Source: Ruegeria intermedia | GTDB taxonomy: Bacteria > Pseudomonadota > Alphaproteobacteria > Rhodobacterales > Rhodobacteraceae | Direction: 5' to 3' | NCBI RefSeq assembly: GCF_900129345.1 | Contig: NZ_FQVK01000006.1 | Coordinates: forward strand, 1 to 64,000 | Length of the DNA: 64,000 bases | In this document: positions 19,661-33,630 of the stretch, piece by piece | How the letters are laid out: each line of letters opens with the position of its first letter | How positions within the stretch are numbered: position 1 is the first letter of the stretch | Made by a program: the position numbers and the translations under genes | Notes under the pieces: model-generated | Told to the model about the DNA's origin: nothing | Database searches by the model: none | What the model saw: only the letters and a program-made list of their open reading frames with translations

Positions 19661-19691
19661 GGCGTCTCCTCCGGTCGGGCCTTAATCTTTT

Positions 19692-19754
19692 GTTGACCTT
19701 TTGTTCTCATATTTCCCCGAGTCGGTAAAGAACTTTTTGAGAACATTTGTGAAC
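19692..19754 (-). promoter_or_regulatory. LexA (SOS) operator region
   Basis: GAAC at 19730-19733 and 19741-19744 are separated by exactly seven bases, reading GTTCTCAAAAAGTTC on the minus strand; this is the alphaproteobacterial LexA consensus GTTC-N7-GTTC. A third GAAC follows at 19751-19754. A one-mismatch copy, GTTG-N7-GTTC, lies at 19692-19706 closer to the small gene. Confidence 0.7.
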
Positions 19755-19771
19755 TTACTGGGGGATTTTGC

Positions 19772-23997
<4,226 letters not shown>

Positions 23998-24106
23998 TCA
24001 TGTCTGGTTGGCACCAGTGATAGGGCGAGGCCATGGCCAGGTCCAGACGTGCCGAGCCGTGAGTGGAATTGCCGCCCTGGACCTCCGGCGGCGTGTTCGA
24101 GGCCGA

Positions 24107-24823
24107 TCAGGCGCCGACGGCCAGGCGGTTTTCTTCGATGCCGTCCTTCTGGGGGTCGCGCAGCACGTATCCCCGCCCCCAGACCGTCTCAATATAATTG
24201 TCGCCGCCGGTGGCATTGCTCAGCTTCTTGCGCAGCTTGCAGATGAAGACGTCGATGATCTTCAGTTCCGGCTCGTCCATCCCGCCATAGAGGTGGTTGA
24301 GGAACATCTCCTTGGTCAGGGTCGTGCCCTTGCGCAGGCTGAGCAGTTCCAGCATCTGGTATTCCTTTCCGGTCAGATGCACGGCCTGCCCGTCCACCTC
24401 GACGGTCTTGGCATCCAGGTTCACCGCGATCTTGCCGGTGCGGATGATCGATTGCGAATGCCCCTTCGACCGTCGGATGATTGCGTGGATCCTGGCCACC
24501 AGTTCTTCGCGGTGGAATGGTTTCGTCAGATAGTCGTCAGCCCCGAACCCGAAGCCCTTGATCTTGCTTTCGGTATCATCCGCCCCCGACAGGATCAGGA
24601 TCGGCGTTTCGACCCGTGCTATGCGCAGCTGGCGAAGCACTTCATGACCGTTCATGTCCGGCAGATTCAGATCCAGAAGGATCAGATCATAGTCATACAG
24701 TTTCGCCAGATCGATCCCTTCCTCGCCCAGATCCGTCGCATAGACGTTCAGGTTGGCATGTGTCAGCATCAGTTCGATGCTTTTCGACGTTGTGGGATCA
24801 TCCTCGACAAGAAGTATGCGCAT
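24107..24823 (-). CDS. ctrA: Cell-cycle response regulator CtrA
   Basis: 238 residues of the OmpR/PhoB type. The receiver domain has the phosphoacceptor Asp51 in [14 protein letters not shown] and Lys in [13 protein letters not shown]; the winged helix contains [19 protein letters not shown] and [19 protein letters not shown], near-identical to CtrA family proteins. CtrA is the master regulator of motility, gene transfer agent and cell-cycle genes in alphaproteobacteria, and is non-essential in Rhodobacterales. Its inhibitor SciP is encoded directly upstream, and a CtrA-type site lies 56 bases before the start, suggesting autoregulation. Confidence 0.96.
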   Translation of the reverse strand: MRILLVEDDPTTSKSIELMLTHANLNVYATDLGEEGIDLAKLYDYDLILLDLNLPDMNGHEVLRQLRIARVETPILILSGADDTESKIKGFGFGADDYLTKPFHREELVARIHAIIRRSKGHSQSIIRTGKIAVNLDAKTVEVDGQAVHLTGKEYQMLELLSLRKGTTLTKEMFLNHLYGGMDEPELKIIDVFICKLRKKLSNATGGDNYIETVWGRGYVLRDPQKDGIEENRLAVGA

Positions 24824-24835
24824 TCTGCTGCTCCA

Positions 24836-24897
24836 GTTCAGGTCAGTTCATTCCGGTTCGATCCGAGCCTGACCATAAATGGTTAATCTGACGTTAC
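24836..24897 (-). promoter_or_regulatory. CtrA-type site and GTTC repeats upstream of ctrA
   Basis: TTAACCAT on the minus strand (24879-24886) matches the CtrA half-site; on the plus strand TTAA-N7-TTAC (24883-24897) is one base from the full TTAA-N7-TTAA motif. Closer to the ctrA start, GTTC occurs at 24836, 24846 and 24856 with an exact 10-base period. The protein that would bind the GTTC set is unknown; the spacing is N6, not the N7 of LexA. Confidence 0.55.
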
Positions 24898-24908
24898 CGT
24901 TGATTCAT

Positions 24909-25202
24909 TTATTCGCTTTCTCCTTTAGGTTGTCTATATTTTTTTATCGCCGTCACCTTCAGTGCATCGATTCCGTGTTCGGCCACCGCCGCAACCCAGC
25001 TGTTGAACTCCTCGTCGCTCAGCCCATAGCGTTTCTTGGCGTCCGACAAGGTGATCAGGCCATACAGCACGCCGCGCACCACCGTGGCCTTCCTGGAGGC
25101 GACCCAGCGGCTGGTATCGGGCGGCGGCAGATCGGCGCGTGACAGAACCGTTCCATCCGGCAGGGTTATCGACCTTGGTCCCTCGACTTTGTGCAAATAC
25201 AT
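24909..25202 (-). CDS. sciP: CtrA inhibitor SciP (DUF1153 family)
   Basis: 97 residues, with LPDGTVLSRADLPPPDTSRW and a helix-turn-helix region WVASRKATVVRGVLYGLITL then YGLSDEEFNSWVAAVAEHG, the DUF1153 signature. In Caulobacter SciP binds CtrA at promoters and blocks RNA polymerase recruitment in G1. The ctrA-sciP adjacency matches the usual alphaproteobacterial arrangement. It is separated from ctrA by 85 bases carrying the CtrA site. Confidence 0.92.
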   Translation of the reverse strand: MYLHKVEGPRSITLPDGTVLSRADLPPPDTSRWVASRKATVVRGVLYGLITLSDAKKRYGLSDEEFNSWVAAVAEHGIDALKVTAIKKYRQPKGESE

Positions 25203-25332
25203 CCTGCGACCCTTTTTCTTGTGTCACAAAGCTGCCGCCAGTCTACTTAATGTGGCGTGAAACCGCCCCTTGAGAGTGCGTAGAATTTTCTTATATTCTG
25301 CCGGTCTTTCTTAACCCGGACTGGAACAGCCC

Positions 25333-26478
25333 ATGGCCCTCGACACCGAGACTCCGCTCAACTCGCTTGGTTTTGCCAAACCCCCGTCGGAAACGCGGGT
25401 GGTCGTCGCCATGTCGGGCGGCGTCGACAGCTCGGTCGTGGCGGCGTATCTGGCGGATCAGGGCTATGACGTTGTCGGGGTCACGCTGCAGCTGTACGAC
25501 CACGGGGCGACGCTGGCCAAGAAGGGCGCGTGCTGTGCCGGGATCGACATCCACGACGCCCGCCGCGTGGCCGAGGAACGCGGTTTTCCGCACTACGTTC
25601 TGGATTATGAGAACATCTTCAAGGACGCCGTGATCGACGAGTTCGCCGACAGCTATCTGGCTGGCGCGACTCCGGTGCCCTGCATCCGCTGCAACGAGCG
25701 CGTCAAGTTCAAAGATCTGTTGGAAACCGCCAAGGATCTGGAAGCCGACTGCATGGCGACCGGCCACTACATCCAGCGCAAAATGGGCCCCAATGGCCCT
25801 GAACTGCACTGCGCCGAAGACGCCAACCGCGACCAGTCCTATTTCCTGTTCTCAACCACGCCCGAGCAGTTGGAGTTCCTGCGCTTCCCGCTGGGGCATC
25901 TGCCGTCCAAGGACGCGACCCGCCAGATGGCCGCGCAATACGGGCTGAGCGTGGCCGACAAGCCCGACAGCCAGGACATCTGTTTCGTGCCCAACGGCAA
26001 CTATGCCAGCGTGATCGAGAAACTGCGCCCCGGCGCGGCCGAACCCGGCGAGATCGTTCACGCCGACGGTCGCGTTCTGGGCCAGCACGACGGCGTGATC
26101 CACTACACGATCGGCCAGCGGCGCGGTCTTGGCATCGGTGGCCTCAGCGAGCCGCTCTATGTCGTCAAGCTGGACGTGGACCGCAAACAGGTCGTCGTCG
26201 GCCCCAAGGAAATGCTGGCCACCCGCACCATCCCCGTGCGCGAGATCAACTGGCTGGGCGATGCGCCCTTTACCTCCCAAAAGGAATGGCACGTCTCGGT
26301 CAAGGTCCGCTCGACACGCCCCCCGCGCGAGGCGATCATCCGTCCGCTGACCGACACCACGGCCGAGGTCGAATTGCTGACGCCCGAAGAAGGTGTCTCG
26401 CCCGGGCAGGCCTGCGTGTTCTATGAAACCGGGGGCAGCCGCATCTTCGGCGGCGGCTGGATCTGGCGCGGTTACTGA
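25333..26478 (+). CDS. mnmA: tRNA-specific 2-thiouridylase MnmA
   Basis: 381 residues. The PP-loop is [19 protein letters not shown] near residues 31-50. The catalytic cysteine pair lies in [14 protein letters not shown] and [10 protein letters not shown], and [20 protein letters not shown] follows. MnmA thiolates U34 of tRNAs for Glu, Gln and Lys. Its end overlaps the convergent membrane-protein gene by seven bases. Confidence 0.96.
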   Translation: MALDTETPLNSLGFAKPPSETRVVVAMSGGVDSSVVAAYLADQGYDVVGVTLQLYDHGATLAKKGACCAGIDIHDARRVAEERGFPHYVLDYENIFKDAVIDEFADSYLAGATPVPCIRCNERVKFKDLLETAKDLEADCMATGHYIQRKMGPNGPELHCAEDANRDQSYFLFSTTPEQLEFLRFPLGHLPSKDATRQMAAQYGLSVADKPDSQDICFVPNGNYASVIEKLRPGAAEPGEIVHADGRVLGQHDGVIHYTIGQRRGLGIGGLSEPLYVVKLDVDRKQVVVGPKEMLATRTIPVREINWLGDAPFTSQKEWHVSVKVRSTRPPREAIIRPLTDTTAEVELLTPEEGVSPGQACVFYETGGSRIFGGGWIWRGY

Positions 26479-27056
26479 ACCGCGTCGGTCCACGAATTGC
26501 TGAGGACATAAAGCCCGGCGCAGATCATGACGTAAGGCACAAGGTATTCAAGCCGCTGCGCCACGCGTCCCGTCATGATCCGGGCGCGCCCTCCGATCAG
26601 CCCCACGATCGCAAGCGAGAGCGCAGCCAGACCGGCCCCCAGCGCACCTGCCAGTCGGAAATTGGGGGTTGAGTCGGCCAGCAATGGCGCGAGGACCGAA
26701 AACGTGTCCATCGAAAGACTTGTGAACAACAGCATGATCACCAGCGCCGAGGCGCTGCCCGGCACAGCGGGTGCATCTTGGGAATTTGCTCCGCGAAGTT
26801 GTCGCACGGCCCCGGAAAGCCCCAAGGCCAGAGGGATGGCGCCGAGGTAGCCGGCCCAGTGCGGCACCACATCCTCGACCCCCAGCGCCAGCAGGAAAGC
26901 CGCGCCGATCACCAGTCCCTGTGCGAGCAAAAACCCCAGAACCGCGCGTTGCGGACCGGTGACGATCATCAGGGCGACCAGCGCCATGAGGTTGTCAAGA
27001 TTGGTCAGCACCTGCGCCATGAAGGCCGACGCTGCAAAGACCACCTGGCCCAGCAT
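26472..27056 (-). CDS. Six-span integral membrane protein, CadD/LysE-like
   Basis: 194 residues from ATG 27056, which shares one base with the lpxB stop (TGATG). The sequence is hydrophobic, with about six membrane spans in two halves of three. [18 protein letters not shown] near the N-terminus and [18 protein letters not shown] in the second half are repeated acidic/polar motifs of the kind found in the cadmium-resistance (CadD) and LysE superfamily. Transport of a cation or small solute is possible. It is the last gene of the envelope operon, but linkage to lipid A synthesis is not known. Confidence 0.75.
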   Translation of the reverse strand: MLGQVVFAASAFMAQVLTNLDNLMALVALMIVTGPQRAVLGFLLAQGLVIGAAFLLALGVEDVVPHWAGYLGAIPLALGLSGAVRQLRGANSQDAPAVPGSASALVIMLLFTSLSMDTFSVLAPLLADSTPNFRLAGALGAGLAALSLAIVGLIGGRARIMTGRVAQRLEYLVPYVMICAGLYVLSNSWTDAVQ

Positions 27057-28213
27057 CACGGCGTCATCCGCTCCAACACCGCGCGCGCAGCCCGAAGGCC
27101 GGGCGCTTCGCCACCGCGACCGAGACGCTCCATCGTGACGGCCATGGCCTGTTCCTGCGCGCCCGGCGCGGCAGACACGGAGGCAAGCGCGGCGGCGATG
27201 GTTTCGGGCGTGCAATCATCCAGCAGGCATTCCGGCACTGTCCGGGTCTCGGACACCAGGTTGACCAGCGTGACCGTATCCAGCTTGACCATGCGCTCGG
27301 CGATCTTCTGGGTCAGCCAGGTCAGTTTATAGGCAATCACCATCGGCGTGGACTGCGCCGCCAGTTCCAGCGAAACCGTGCCGGACGCGGCCAGGGCGAT
27401 CTCGGCGGCCGCAAAGGCCGCACGCTTGCTGGCCACCGCCTGATCCGTGTCGATGTTGCGCGGGTCCACCACGACCGGCTGCCCCTTCCAGGACCGGACA
27501 TGGGCAGCCACGGTATCGGCCACATGCGCGACCGCCGGAACCACCACCCGCATGTCGGGGCGGTCTTTCAGGTACAGGTCAAGCGCCGCGCCGAATACGG
27601 GCGCCAGCCGATCGACCTCGCCCCGGCGCGATCCGGGCAAGGCCAGCAGGATCGGCGCGTCGCCCAGGCCGTGATCGGCGCGGAACTGTGCAATCTGCGC
27701 ATCGGTTGCGACCGGCTCGCTTGCCACCGGGTGGCCGACGAAGTCGCATTCCATTCCGGCGTTTTCCATATAGGGCGGCTCGAACGGCAGCAGGGCCAGA
27801 ACATGGTCGATGACCTTGGCCATCTTGTCGGCCCTCTTGGGGCGCCAGGCCCAGACGCTGGGCGCGACGTAGTGCACGGTCCGTATATTGCTGCGCGCCT
27901 TGACCTGCTTGGCCACGCGCAGAGAAAAATCTGGGCTGTCGATGGTGATCAGAACGTCGGGCTGGGTGTCCAGAACGGCCTGCGCGGTTTCGGCGATGCG
28001 GCTCTTGAGGTGAAAGAACTTGGGCAGAACCTCGACCAGGCCCATCACGCTGAGTTCGGACATCGGAAAGCGGCTGACCAGACCCTGGGCCTGCATCAGC
28101 GGCCCGCCGACCCCGTCGAATTCGATGTCCGGAACAAGGGTCTTCAACCCCTCCATCAGCGCACCGCCCAGACGGTCGCCCGACGGCTCACCGGCGACCA
28201 GAAAGACACGCAT
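27056..28213 (-). CDS. lpxB: Lipid-A-disaccharide synthase
   Basis: 385 residues, a GT-B glycosyltransferase of family 19. It begins MRVFLVAGEPSGDRLGGALM and contains FDGVGGPLMQAQGL, ITIDSPDFSLRVAK, HYVAPSVWAWRPKR and LLALPGSRRGEVDRLAP. It joins UDP-2,3-diacylglucosamine to lipid X. The start shares one base with the lpxI stop (TGATG). Confidence 0.96.
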   Translation of the reverse strand: MRVFLVAGEPSGDRLGGALMEGLKTLVPDIEFDGVGGPLMQAQGLVSRFPMSELSVMGLVEVLPKFFHLKSRIAETAQAVLDTQPDVLITIDSPDFSLRVAKQVKARSNIRTVHYVAPSVWAWRPKRADKMAKVIDHVLALLPFEPPYMENAGMECDFVGHPVASEPVATDAQIAQFRADHGLGDAPILLALPGSRRGEVDRLAPVFGAALDLYLKDRPDMRVVVPAVAHVADTVAAHVRSWKGQPVVVDPRNIDTDQAVASKRAAFAAAEIALAASGTVSLELAAQSTPMVIAYKLTWLTQKIAERMVKLDTVTLVNLVSETRTVPECLLDDCTPETIAAALASVSAAPGAQEQAMAVTMERLGRGGEAPGLRAARAVLERMTP

Positions 28214-29007
28214 CAGACCGCCCGCTCGTGCACATGCAGGAACAGGCCCAGGCGGTCACATTCCGCGATCACTTGGGGCCGGTCCAACACGATCACCCCG
28301 CCCTTTTCGACGACGATTCCCGACAATCCCGCCGCAACCGCGCCGGTCACCGTGTCCGGCCCGATGGCGGGCAGATCGGCGCGCCGGTCCTGACCGGGTT
28401 TGGGCCCCTTGAACAGAATGCCGCCACCGGCATCGGGTCGCGCAGCAAGCGATTGCAGCATCCAGGCCGTGCCGAAGGCGCCCTCGACCGCCAGAACCTG
28501 CCCTTGATGCACCACGCAGGCCTGCCCGATATCGGCGGCCCCCATCGCCCGCAACACGCCGACGGCCCGGTTGGCATCGGCCAGCTCGGCCTCGGTCGGG
28601 TGCGCCTGAGTCAGGCATCCCAGAGGGGGCAGCAGGTCGGGCGCGATCTGGTGCGCGGCCTGCACCTGCAGACCGGCATTTTCAAGAACGCCGATCACCG
28701 CCCGCAACGCGCCATCGTCGCCCGACACCAGCGCCTGCTGGATGATCGGAACCAGCGGCGCGGTCAGCGCGTCGATGCGGCTGGGGTCGATTTTCGGGCG
28801 GCGCACCGCACCGGCCATACAGATACGGGTCACGCCGCGCGCCTTCAGCTCGGCGATGAAGCTGCCGAGCTGTTCCAGCGGAAAGGTGATGTCGGGGCGC
28901 AGCCTGTCGGGCTCGAACCCCTCAAGCGCGCAGATCAGCGGACGTTCGGCCAGGTGCGAGACCAGTTCATCCGGCAAAACGCCCGTTCCCGCGATCAAGG
29001 CCAGCAT
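28213..29007 (-). CDS. lpxI: UDP-2,3-diacylglucosamine pyrophosphatase LpxI (DUF1009)
   Basis: 264 residues. LpxI-specific features are LIAGTGVLPDELVSHLAE at the start, LEQLGSFIAELKARGV, the GAVRRPKIDPSRID loop, and the C-terminal GPKPGQDRRADLPAIGPDTV that carries the metal-binding acidic residues. It makes lipid X and replaces the unrelated LpxH of enterobacteria. Position between lpxA and lpxB fits. Confidence 0.95.
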   Translation of the reverse strand: MLALIAGTGVLPDELVSHLAERPLICALEGFEPDRLRPDITFPLEQLGSFIAELKARGVTRICMAGAVRRPKIDPSRIDALTAPLVPIIQQALVSGDDGALRAVIGVLENAGLQVQAAHQIAPDLLPPLGCLTQAHPTEAELADANRAVGVLRAMGAADIGQACVVHQGQVLAVEGAFGTAWMLQSLAARPDAGGGILFKGPKPGQDRRADLPAIGPDTVTGAVAAGLSGIVVEKGGVIVLDRPQVIAECDRLGLFLHVHERAV

Positions 29008-29011
29008 CGGC

Positions 29012-29797
29012 TCATTTCCTCGGCGTCAGGAACGACCGGTCGGACTCGCCGGTCACGAATTCCACGATCCGGCGGACATAGTCGCTGTCGGTATCGTCCC
29101 CCAGCCGCTTGACGCGGTCCATGAAGGTCCCGTCGCCTTGCGCCATCTCGCGGAAGGCAGCACGCAGGGCCGAGATGTCGGCCCGCGACACGCCGCGCCG
29201 CTTAAGTCCCACAAGATTGAGACCTTCCAACTCGCCCCGCGGAGCCTGAACCAGGCCATAGGGGATGACATCGTTGGGCACCATGGTCAGCGCGCCGATG
29301 ATGGCGCCGCGGCCCACGCGCACCCACTGATGCAGGCCGGAAATGCCGCCGATGATCACGTCATCCTCGATGATGCAGTGACCGGCGGCGCCGGAATGGT
29401 TCACCATGATCACCCGGTTGCCGATCTGCACGTCATGGGCCACATGGACCCCGGCCATCAGCAGGCAGTCGTCACCGATGCGGGTCACGCCGCCGCCACC
29501 CTCGGTGCCGGTGTTGATCGTCACATGCTCGCGGATGCGGTTGCGCTTGCCGATCTCCAGCCGGGTGTCCTCGCCGCCGAACTTAAGATCCTGCGGGATT
29601 TCACCGATCACGGCGAAGTTGAAGATCACGCAGTCGTCCCCGATCGAGGTGTCGCCGGTCACGACCACATGCGATTTCAGCTCGACCCGGTCGCCCAGCC
29701 GGACCTTGGGGCCGACATGGCAGAACGGGCCGATCACGCAGTCCTGACCGATCTGCGCACCGTCTTCGATGATGGCACTGGGATGAATGCGGCTCAT
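29012..29797 (-). CDS. lpxA: UDP-N-acetylglucosamine acyltransferase
   Basis: 261 residues. It is a left-handed beta-helix of hexapeptide repeats ([20 protein letters not shown] and following) with the catalytic histidine in the [13 protein letters not shown] region and a C-terminal helical domain. It transfers a hydroxyacyl chain to the 3-OH of UDP-GlcNAc. Its start overlaps the fabZ stop by four bases. Confidence 0.96.
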   Translation of the reverse strand: MSRIHPSAIIEDGAQIGQDCVIGPFCHVGPKVRLGDRVELKSHVVVTGDTSIGDDCVIFNFAVIGEIPQDLKFGGEDTRLEIGKRNRIREHVTINTGTEGGGGVTRIGDDCLLMAGVHVAHDVQIGNRVIMVNHSGAAGHCIIEDDVIIGGISGLHQWVRVGRGAIIGALTMVPNDVIPYGLVQAPRGELEGLNLVGLKRRGVSRADISALRAAFREMAQGDGTFMDRVKRLGDDTDSDYVRRIVEFVTGESDRSFLTPRK

Positions 29798-30267
29798 GCT
29801 GTCTTTTCCATGTCCCAGTCGACATAGGCCGAGAATTCGGCCTCGGCCGCCACTTCACCGTCCACGGTCGCGCGGCCGCTGAACTTGAAGATCTTGCCGC
29901 CTTTCTTGCCGCGCACGGTTTCCACATGCATCTTCAGCACGTCGCCCGGCACCACCTTGCGGCGGAATTTGCACTTGTCGATGTTCATGAAATAGATCAG
30001 CAGCTCGCTGTCGATCACGTCCATGCCGACGCCCAGCATCACGCCAGCCGTCTGGGCCATCGCCTCGACGATGGTCACGCCGGGCATGATCGGCGTTCCG
30101 GGGAAATGACCCTGGAAATGCGGCTCGTTCATGGTGACGTTCTTGATGCCGACCGCCGACTGATAGCCGTCGATTTCGACAACCTTGTCAACCAGCAGGA
30201 ACGGATAACGATGCGGCAGGATCCGTTGGATCAGCTGGATGTCGGCGCTCTTGGTGTCCGTGGTCAT
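29794..30267 (-). CDS. fabZ: 3-hydroxyacyl-ACP dehydratase FabZ
   Basis: 157 residues from ATG 30267. The hotdog fold has [11 protein letters not shown] and the catalytic His54 and Glu68 in [20 protein letters not shown]. It dehydrates hydroxyacyl-ACP and thereby competes with LpxA for substrate; the two genes are translationally coupled here, which would help balance membrane phospholipid and lipid A. Confidence 0.96.
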   Translation of the reverse strand: MTTDTKSADIQLIQRILPHRYPFLLVDKVVEIDGYQSAVGIKNVTMNEPHFQGHFPGTPIMPGVTIVEAMAQTAGVMLGVGMDVIDSELLIYFMNIDKCKFRRKVVPGDVLKMHVETVRGKKGGKIFKFSGRATVDGEVAAEAEFSAYVDWDMEKTA

Positions 30268-30339
30268 GTTCCGGATGTCCTGTTTTCGAGGTCTGGTTTC
30301 CGCGTGGTTAGCAATACCGCCGTGCGAGAGCAAGCCGCG

Positions 30340-30924
30340 CTAGGGTTCGTCACGCTCTTCCAGCCCGGCCCCGTCGCCGATGGCGGCGTCGATCCGCCGG
30401 ATGGCCGCATCGGTGATATCCGACGCATCCGAGCTGAGAAAGACGTTCGCGCGTTCGATGATGATCGACGCCCCCGTGTCGCGCAGCAGATCGATCAGAA
30501 CCGGGCGAGACAGTTCGAGGAACCTGACCCGCGCCTCTTCGCTGCGTCGCGACAGCGCATCCAGCTTGGCACGCTGGTTTTCGCGGTGCGACTGGACCTT
30601 CCTGTCGAACGCCTCGGCCAACGGTTGAAACTCGTCCGGGGTCAGGACGCCGCGTTTGTCGGTCAGCTCCTTTTCCTCGCGGCTCAGCTCGGCCACGATG
30701 CGTTCGTTCTCCTCGGCCAACGCACGGCTTTCGGCCTCGACCTCGGCCCGAACCCGTTTGCCGAAGGCGGACTCGGCGAACATCCGGTCACTGGATATGG
30801 TCAGCACCCCCGATTGCGGAATGCCCAACTGCTGAGCCGACGCGAGGCCTGCCGCCAAGGCGAAGGTCAAAATGCACAGGGCCCAAAGAGGGCCCCGCAC
30901 TGTTCTGGAAATGTGTTTCAGCAT
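30340..30924 (-). CDS. OmpH/Skp-family periplasmic chaperone
   Basis: 194 residues. The first 30 (MLKHISRTVRGPLWALCILT to GLASAQQ) are a signal peptide. The mature part is an OmpH domain with a long charged coiled coil (about 55-140, AEVEAESRALAEENERIVAE) forming the tentacles of the Skp trimer. It would escort unfolded outer-membrane proteins to BamA, encoded five bases upstream. Confidence 0.88.
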   Translation of the reverse strand: MLKHISRTVRGPLWALCILTFALAAGLASAQQLGIPQSGVLTISSDRMFAESAFGKRVRAEVEAESRALAEENERIVAELSREEKELTDKRGVLTPDEFQPLAEAFDRKVQSHRENQRAKLDALSRRSEEARVRFLELSRPVLIDLLRDTGASIIIERANVFLSSDASDITDAAIRRIDAAIGDGAGLEERDEP

Positions 30925-30929
30925 GGACG

Positions 30930-33290
30930 TCAGAACCGCGCCTGAATGGTGAAGTCAAAGTTCTGTTCTTTGTCGAAGTCTTCCTTGACCAACGCTTTCG
31001 AGAAGTTGAAGCGCAAGGGGCCAAACGGCGTATCCCACAGCAGCGACACGCCGATGACATGGCGGAGCGACCCGTCGGCGCCGACGATATTGGCCCCGGT
31101 CGTGTCGACATTGTCGATGTCCCACAGGTTGCCGACGTCATAGAAGACACCACCGCGCAGACCCAGTTCCTCGGGCAGGCCCAGCGGGAAATCGGATTCA
31201 AAGCGCGCGACCCAGTACAGGTTGCCGCCGATCGCGTCGTCCTGGCCGTTCGACAGGTCCCGTGGCCCCAGACCTGCGGGCTCGAACCCGCGGAAGATGT
31301 TGGGCCCCAGTACATAGCGGTCGACGGTCCGGCTGAAGTCATCCCCCTGCCAATGCAGGGCGCCGGCCTCGAACGAGGCGCGCAGGGTCATTTCCTCGTT
31401 CAGCACCTTGGTCTGGGCGATGGCGCGGGCGGAGGTCTTGAGATACTTGTTGTCGCCCCCCAATCCGGCCGCATCCACGCCGACTTCGAACAACGCACCC
31501 GCATTGGGGTTCAACCCGCCGATCCGGCTGTCATAGACATAGGACAGGCCCAGCGAGCTGGTCGACCGCTTGCCCTGGGCGATTTCCGAGGCGATCACCG
31601 CGCCGTTGGTCTCGCCATCCTGTTGCGTCATTTCGCTGTCGCTCCAATTGTAGCGCAGCTTCAGCGACGACAGCTCTCCGATCGCATAGCTCAGTTGCGG
31701 GTTGAAGAACGCTGTCTTCGTGTCATAGCTGGCAAAGCTCGAGTTCGTGGAGGACAGACCCAGCCCCAGATCGAAGCGCAGCTTGCGGCCCAGAAGGTAG
31801 GGTTCGGTGAAATTCAGGATGTACTGTTCGGAATCCTGTGCCGTGGACAACGTCACGCCCAAAGCCTGGCCTCGGCCCAGGAAGTTCCGCTCTTCCAGTC
31901 CGATCGCGATGCCGAACCCGTCCGAAACCGAATAGCTGCCGCCCAGGCTCAGCGAGCCGGTGGGTTGCTCTTCGACATCGACATCCACGATGACCTGGCT
32001 GGGGCTGGACCCTTCGCGCGTGTCCACATCGGCGACCGCAAAGAAGCCCAGGGCACGAATGCGCTCGGCGCTCTGGCGGATTTCGCGCGGGTTGAACGGA
32101 TCACCCTCGACCGTGTCGAACTGGCGACGGATCACCCGGTCCAGCGTGGTGGTGTTGCCCTCGATGTCGATGCGTTCGACGAAGATGCGCGGCCCCTTGG
32201 TCAGGACGAATTCGACATCCAGCGTCAGGTCGCGGTTGTTGCGGGTCACCCGCGGCTCGACCCGCAGGAAATCGACACCGTTCTTCAGGCCCAGCCGCTC
32301 CTGCCGGGTGATCGAGTTCTCGATCAGCGTGGGCGAATAGGTCACGCCCGGCTTGATCCTCAACGCGGCTTGATAAGGCGCCGGATCGACGCCAGGAATC
32401 TCGCTGACGGTCGTCACCTTGCCGAACGCGAATTTCTGCCCTTCGGTGATGTTCATCACCAGATAGAACGCATCCCGTTCGCGGGTGAATTCGACATTGG
32501 CGCTGTTGACGCGGAAATCGATGTAGCCGCGCGACAGGTAGAAATCACGCAGGACCTGCTTGTCGAACTCGATTCGGTCGGCGATGAACGTATCGCCGCG
32601 CAGGAAGGTCCGCAGGATGTTGGCCTGCTTGGTCTCCAGCACGCGCCGAAGACGGCGGTCGGAATAGGCGCGGTTGCCCACGAAGCTGACGCGCTCAATC
32701 TCGATCGTGGTGCCTTCGGCGACCTCGAACACCAGGTCGACGCGGTTGTCGCTGCGACGGATGATGCGCGGAATGACCGTGGCCGACACCCTGCCTTGGG
32801 CCGAATAGATCTCGGCGATCACGTCGGCATCGGCCTCGGCCACCTGCGGGGTGAACACCCGGCGCGGCTGCGACGAAATCGCATCCAGCAGGACGTCATC
32901 CTTGACCCGCCGGTTGCCCTCGATGCTGATGCGGTTGATCGTCGGGTATTCCTGGACCTTGATCGCAAGCGTGCTGCCGCGCGGGATCAGTTCGACTGTT
33001 TCAAAAACACCACTGTCAAGCAAACGCTGATACGCGTCATTCAACTGGCCCGCCGTGACGGTCTGACCGGGCGTGATTCCCGTCCGGTTGATGATCGTCG
33101 AGGTTTCGATCCGCCGGTTGCCTTCGACGTCGAACGAGTTGAACGTGTATGTCTGCGCCCATGCGGACTGCGACAATACCGCAAGCCAAAGCGCTGAAAC
33201 GAGGAAAAAAACCGTTAGAAGCCGCCACAAAATCTTGTTTTCCGGCCCGACTGCACCGCAGGATATGCCCGCGTCTTCCCTGTATGCCAT
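30930..33290 (-). CDS. bamA: Outer membrane protein assembly factor BamA
   Basis: 786 residues from ATG 33290. An unusual 45-residue leader carries a hydrophobic core (RLLTVFFLVSALWLAVLSQS) before AWAQ, the signal cleavage site. Five POTRA domains follow (about 46-440), then a 16-strand barrel with the conserved VRGF-type motif seen as NIFRGFEPAGLGPRD and a C-terminal aromatic signature ending DFTIQARF. It is the core of the outer-membrane insertion machine. It sits after rseP with a small ORF between. Confidence 0.95.
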   Translation of the reverse strand: MAYREDAGISCGAVGPENKILWRLLTVFFLVSALWLAVLSQSAWAQTYTFNSFDVEGNRRIETSTIINRTGITPGQTVTAGQLNDAYQRLLDSGVFETVELIPRGSTLAIKVQEYPTINRISIEGNRRVKDDVLLDAISSQPRRVFTPQVAEADADVIAEIYSAQGRVSATVIPRIIRRSDNRVDLVFEVAEGTTIEIERVSFVGNRAYSDRRLRRVLETKQANILRTFLRGDTFIADRIEFDKQVLRDFYLSRGYIDFRVNSANVEFTRERDAFYLVMNITEGQKFAFGKVTTVSEIPGVDPAPYQAALRIKPGVTYSPTLIENSITRQERLGLKNGVDFLRVEPRVTRNNRDLTLDVEFVLTKGPRIFVERIDIEGNTTTLDRVIRRQFDTVEGDPFNPREIRQSAERIRALGFFAVADVDTREGSSPSQVIVDVDVEEQPTGSLSLGGSYSVSDGFGIAIGLEERNFLGRGQALGVTLSTAQDSEQYILNFTEPYLLGRKLRFDLGLGLSSTNSSFASYDTKTAFFNPQLSYAIGELSSLKLRYNWSDSEMTQQDGETNGAVIASEIAQGKRSTSSLGLSYVYDSRIGGLNPNAGALFEVGVDAAGLGGDNKYLKTSARAIAQTKVLNEEMTLRASFEAGALHWQGDDFSRTVDRYVLGPNIFRGFEPAGLGPRDLSNGQDDAIGGNLYWVARFESDFPLGLPEELGLRGGVFYDVGNLWDIDNVDTTGANIVGADGSLRHVIGVSLLWDTPFGPLRFNFSKALVKEDFDKEQNFDFTIQARF

Positions 33291-33414
33291 GTTTTTCTCT
33301 GCCTGGTTCTGGGACTTTGAATTTGAGTACCTTTAAAGGCTCATATTGTCAAAAGCCCAAACGCAAAGCGCGACCGTCAGGGGCCGCGCAGCAAGAACCG
33401 GTGTTGGAACAGAA

Positions 33415-33543
33415 TCACAAAGAGGCCAAAACCGCCCCGCCCGCCAAGGCCAGCGCGGTGATGCCAAAACTGAGCAGAAGATCCCAATTCAGGACGAACA
33501 GGAAGTTGATCCCACGATATGATTTCCGCAACGTACCCGTCAT
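33415..33543 (-). CDS. Small single-span membrane protein (42 residues), hypothetical
   Basis: ATG 33543 to TGA 33415 with GAGGATC just upstream. The peptide MTGTLRKSYRGINFLFVLNW continues into a hydrophobic span (LLLSFGITALALAGGAVLAS). It fills most of the 340-base gap between rseP and bamA on the same strand. Composition and position support a real small gene, but no family is recognised. Confidence 0.5.
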   Translation of the reverse strand: MTGTLRKSYRGINFLFVLNWDLLLSFGITALALAGGAVLASL

Positions 33544-33630
33544 GATCCTCAGCCCACTTCGTTGGAACAGCCATCACCTACGCCGCAATTGAGGCAAATT
33601 TGCGGCATCCAAAAGGCGCAGCCGCCCCAA

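Noticed and set aside
31059..33197. 712-codon plus-strand frame opposite bamA
   Set aside because: Antisense shadow of a complete BamA.
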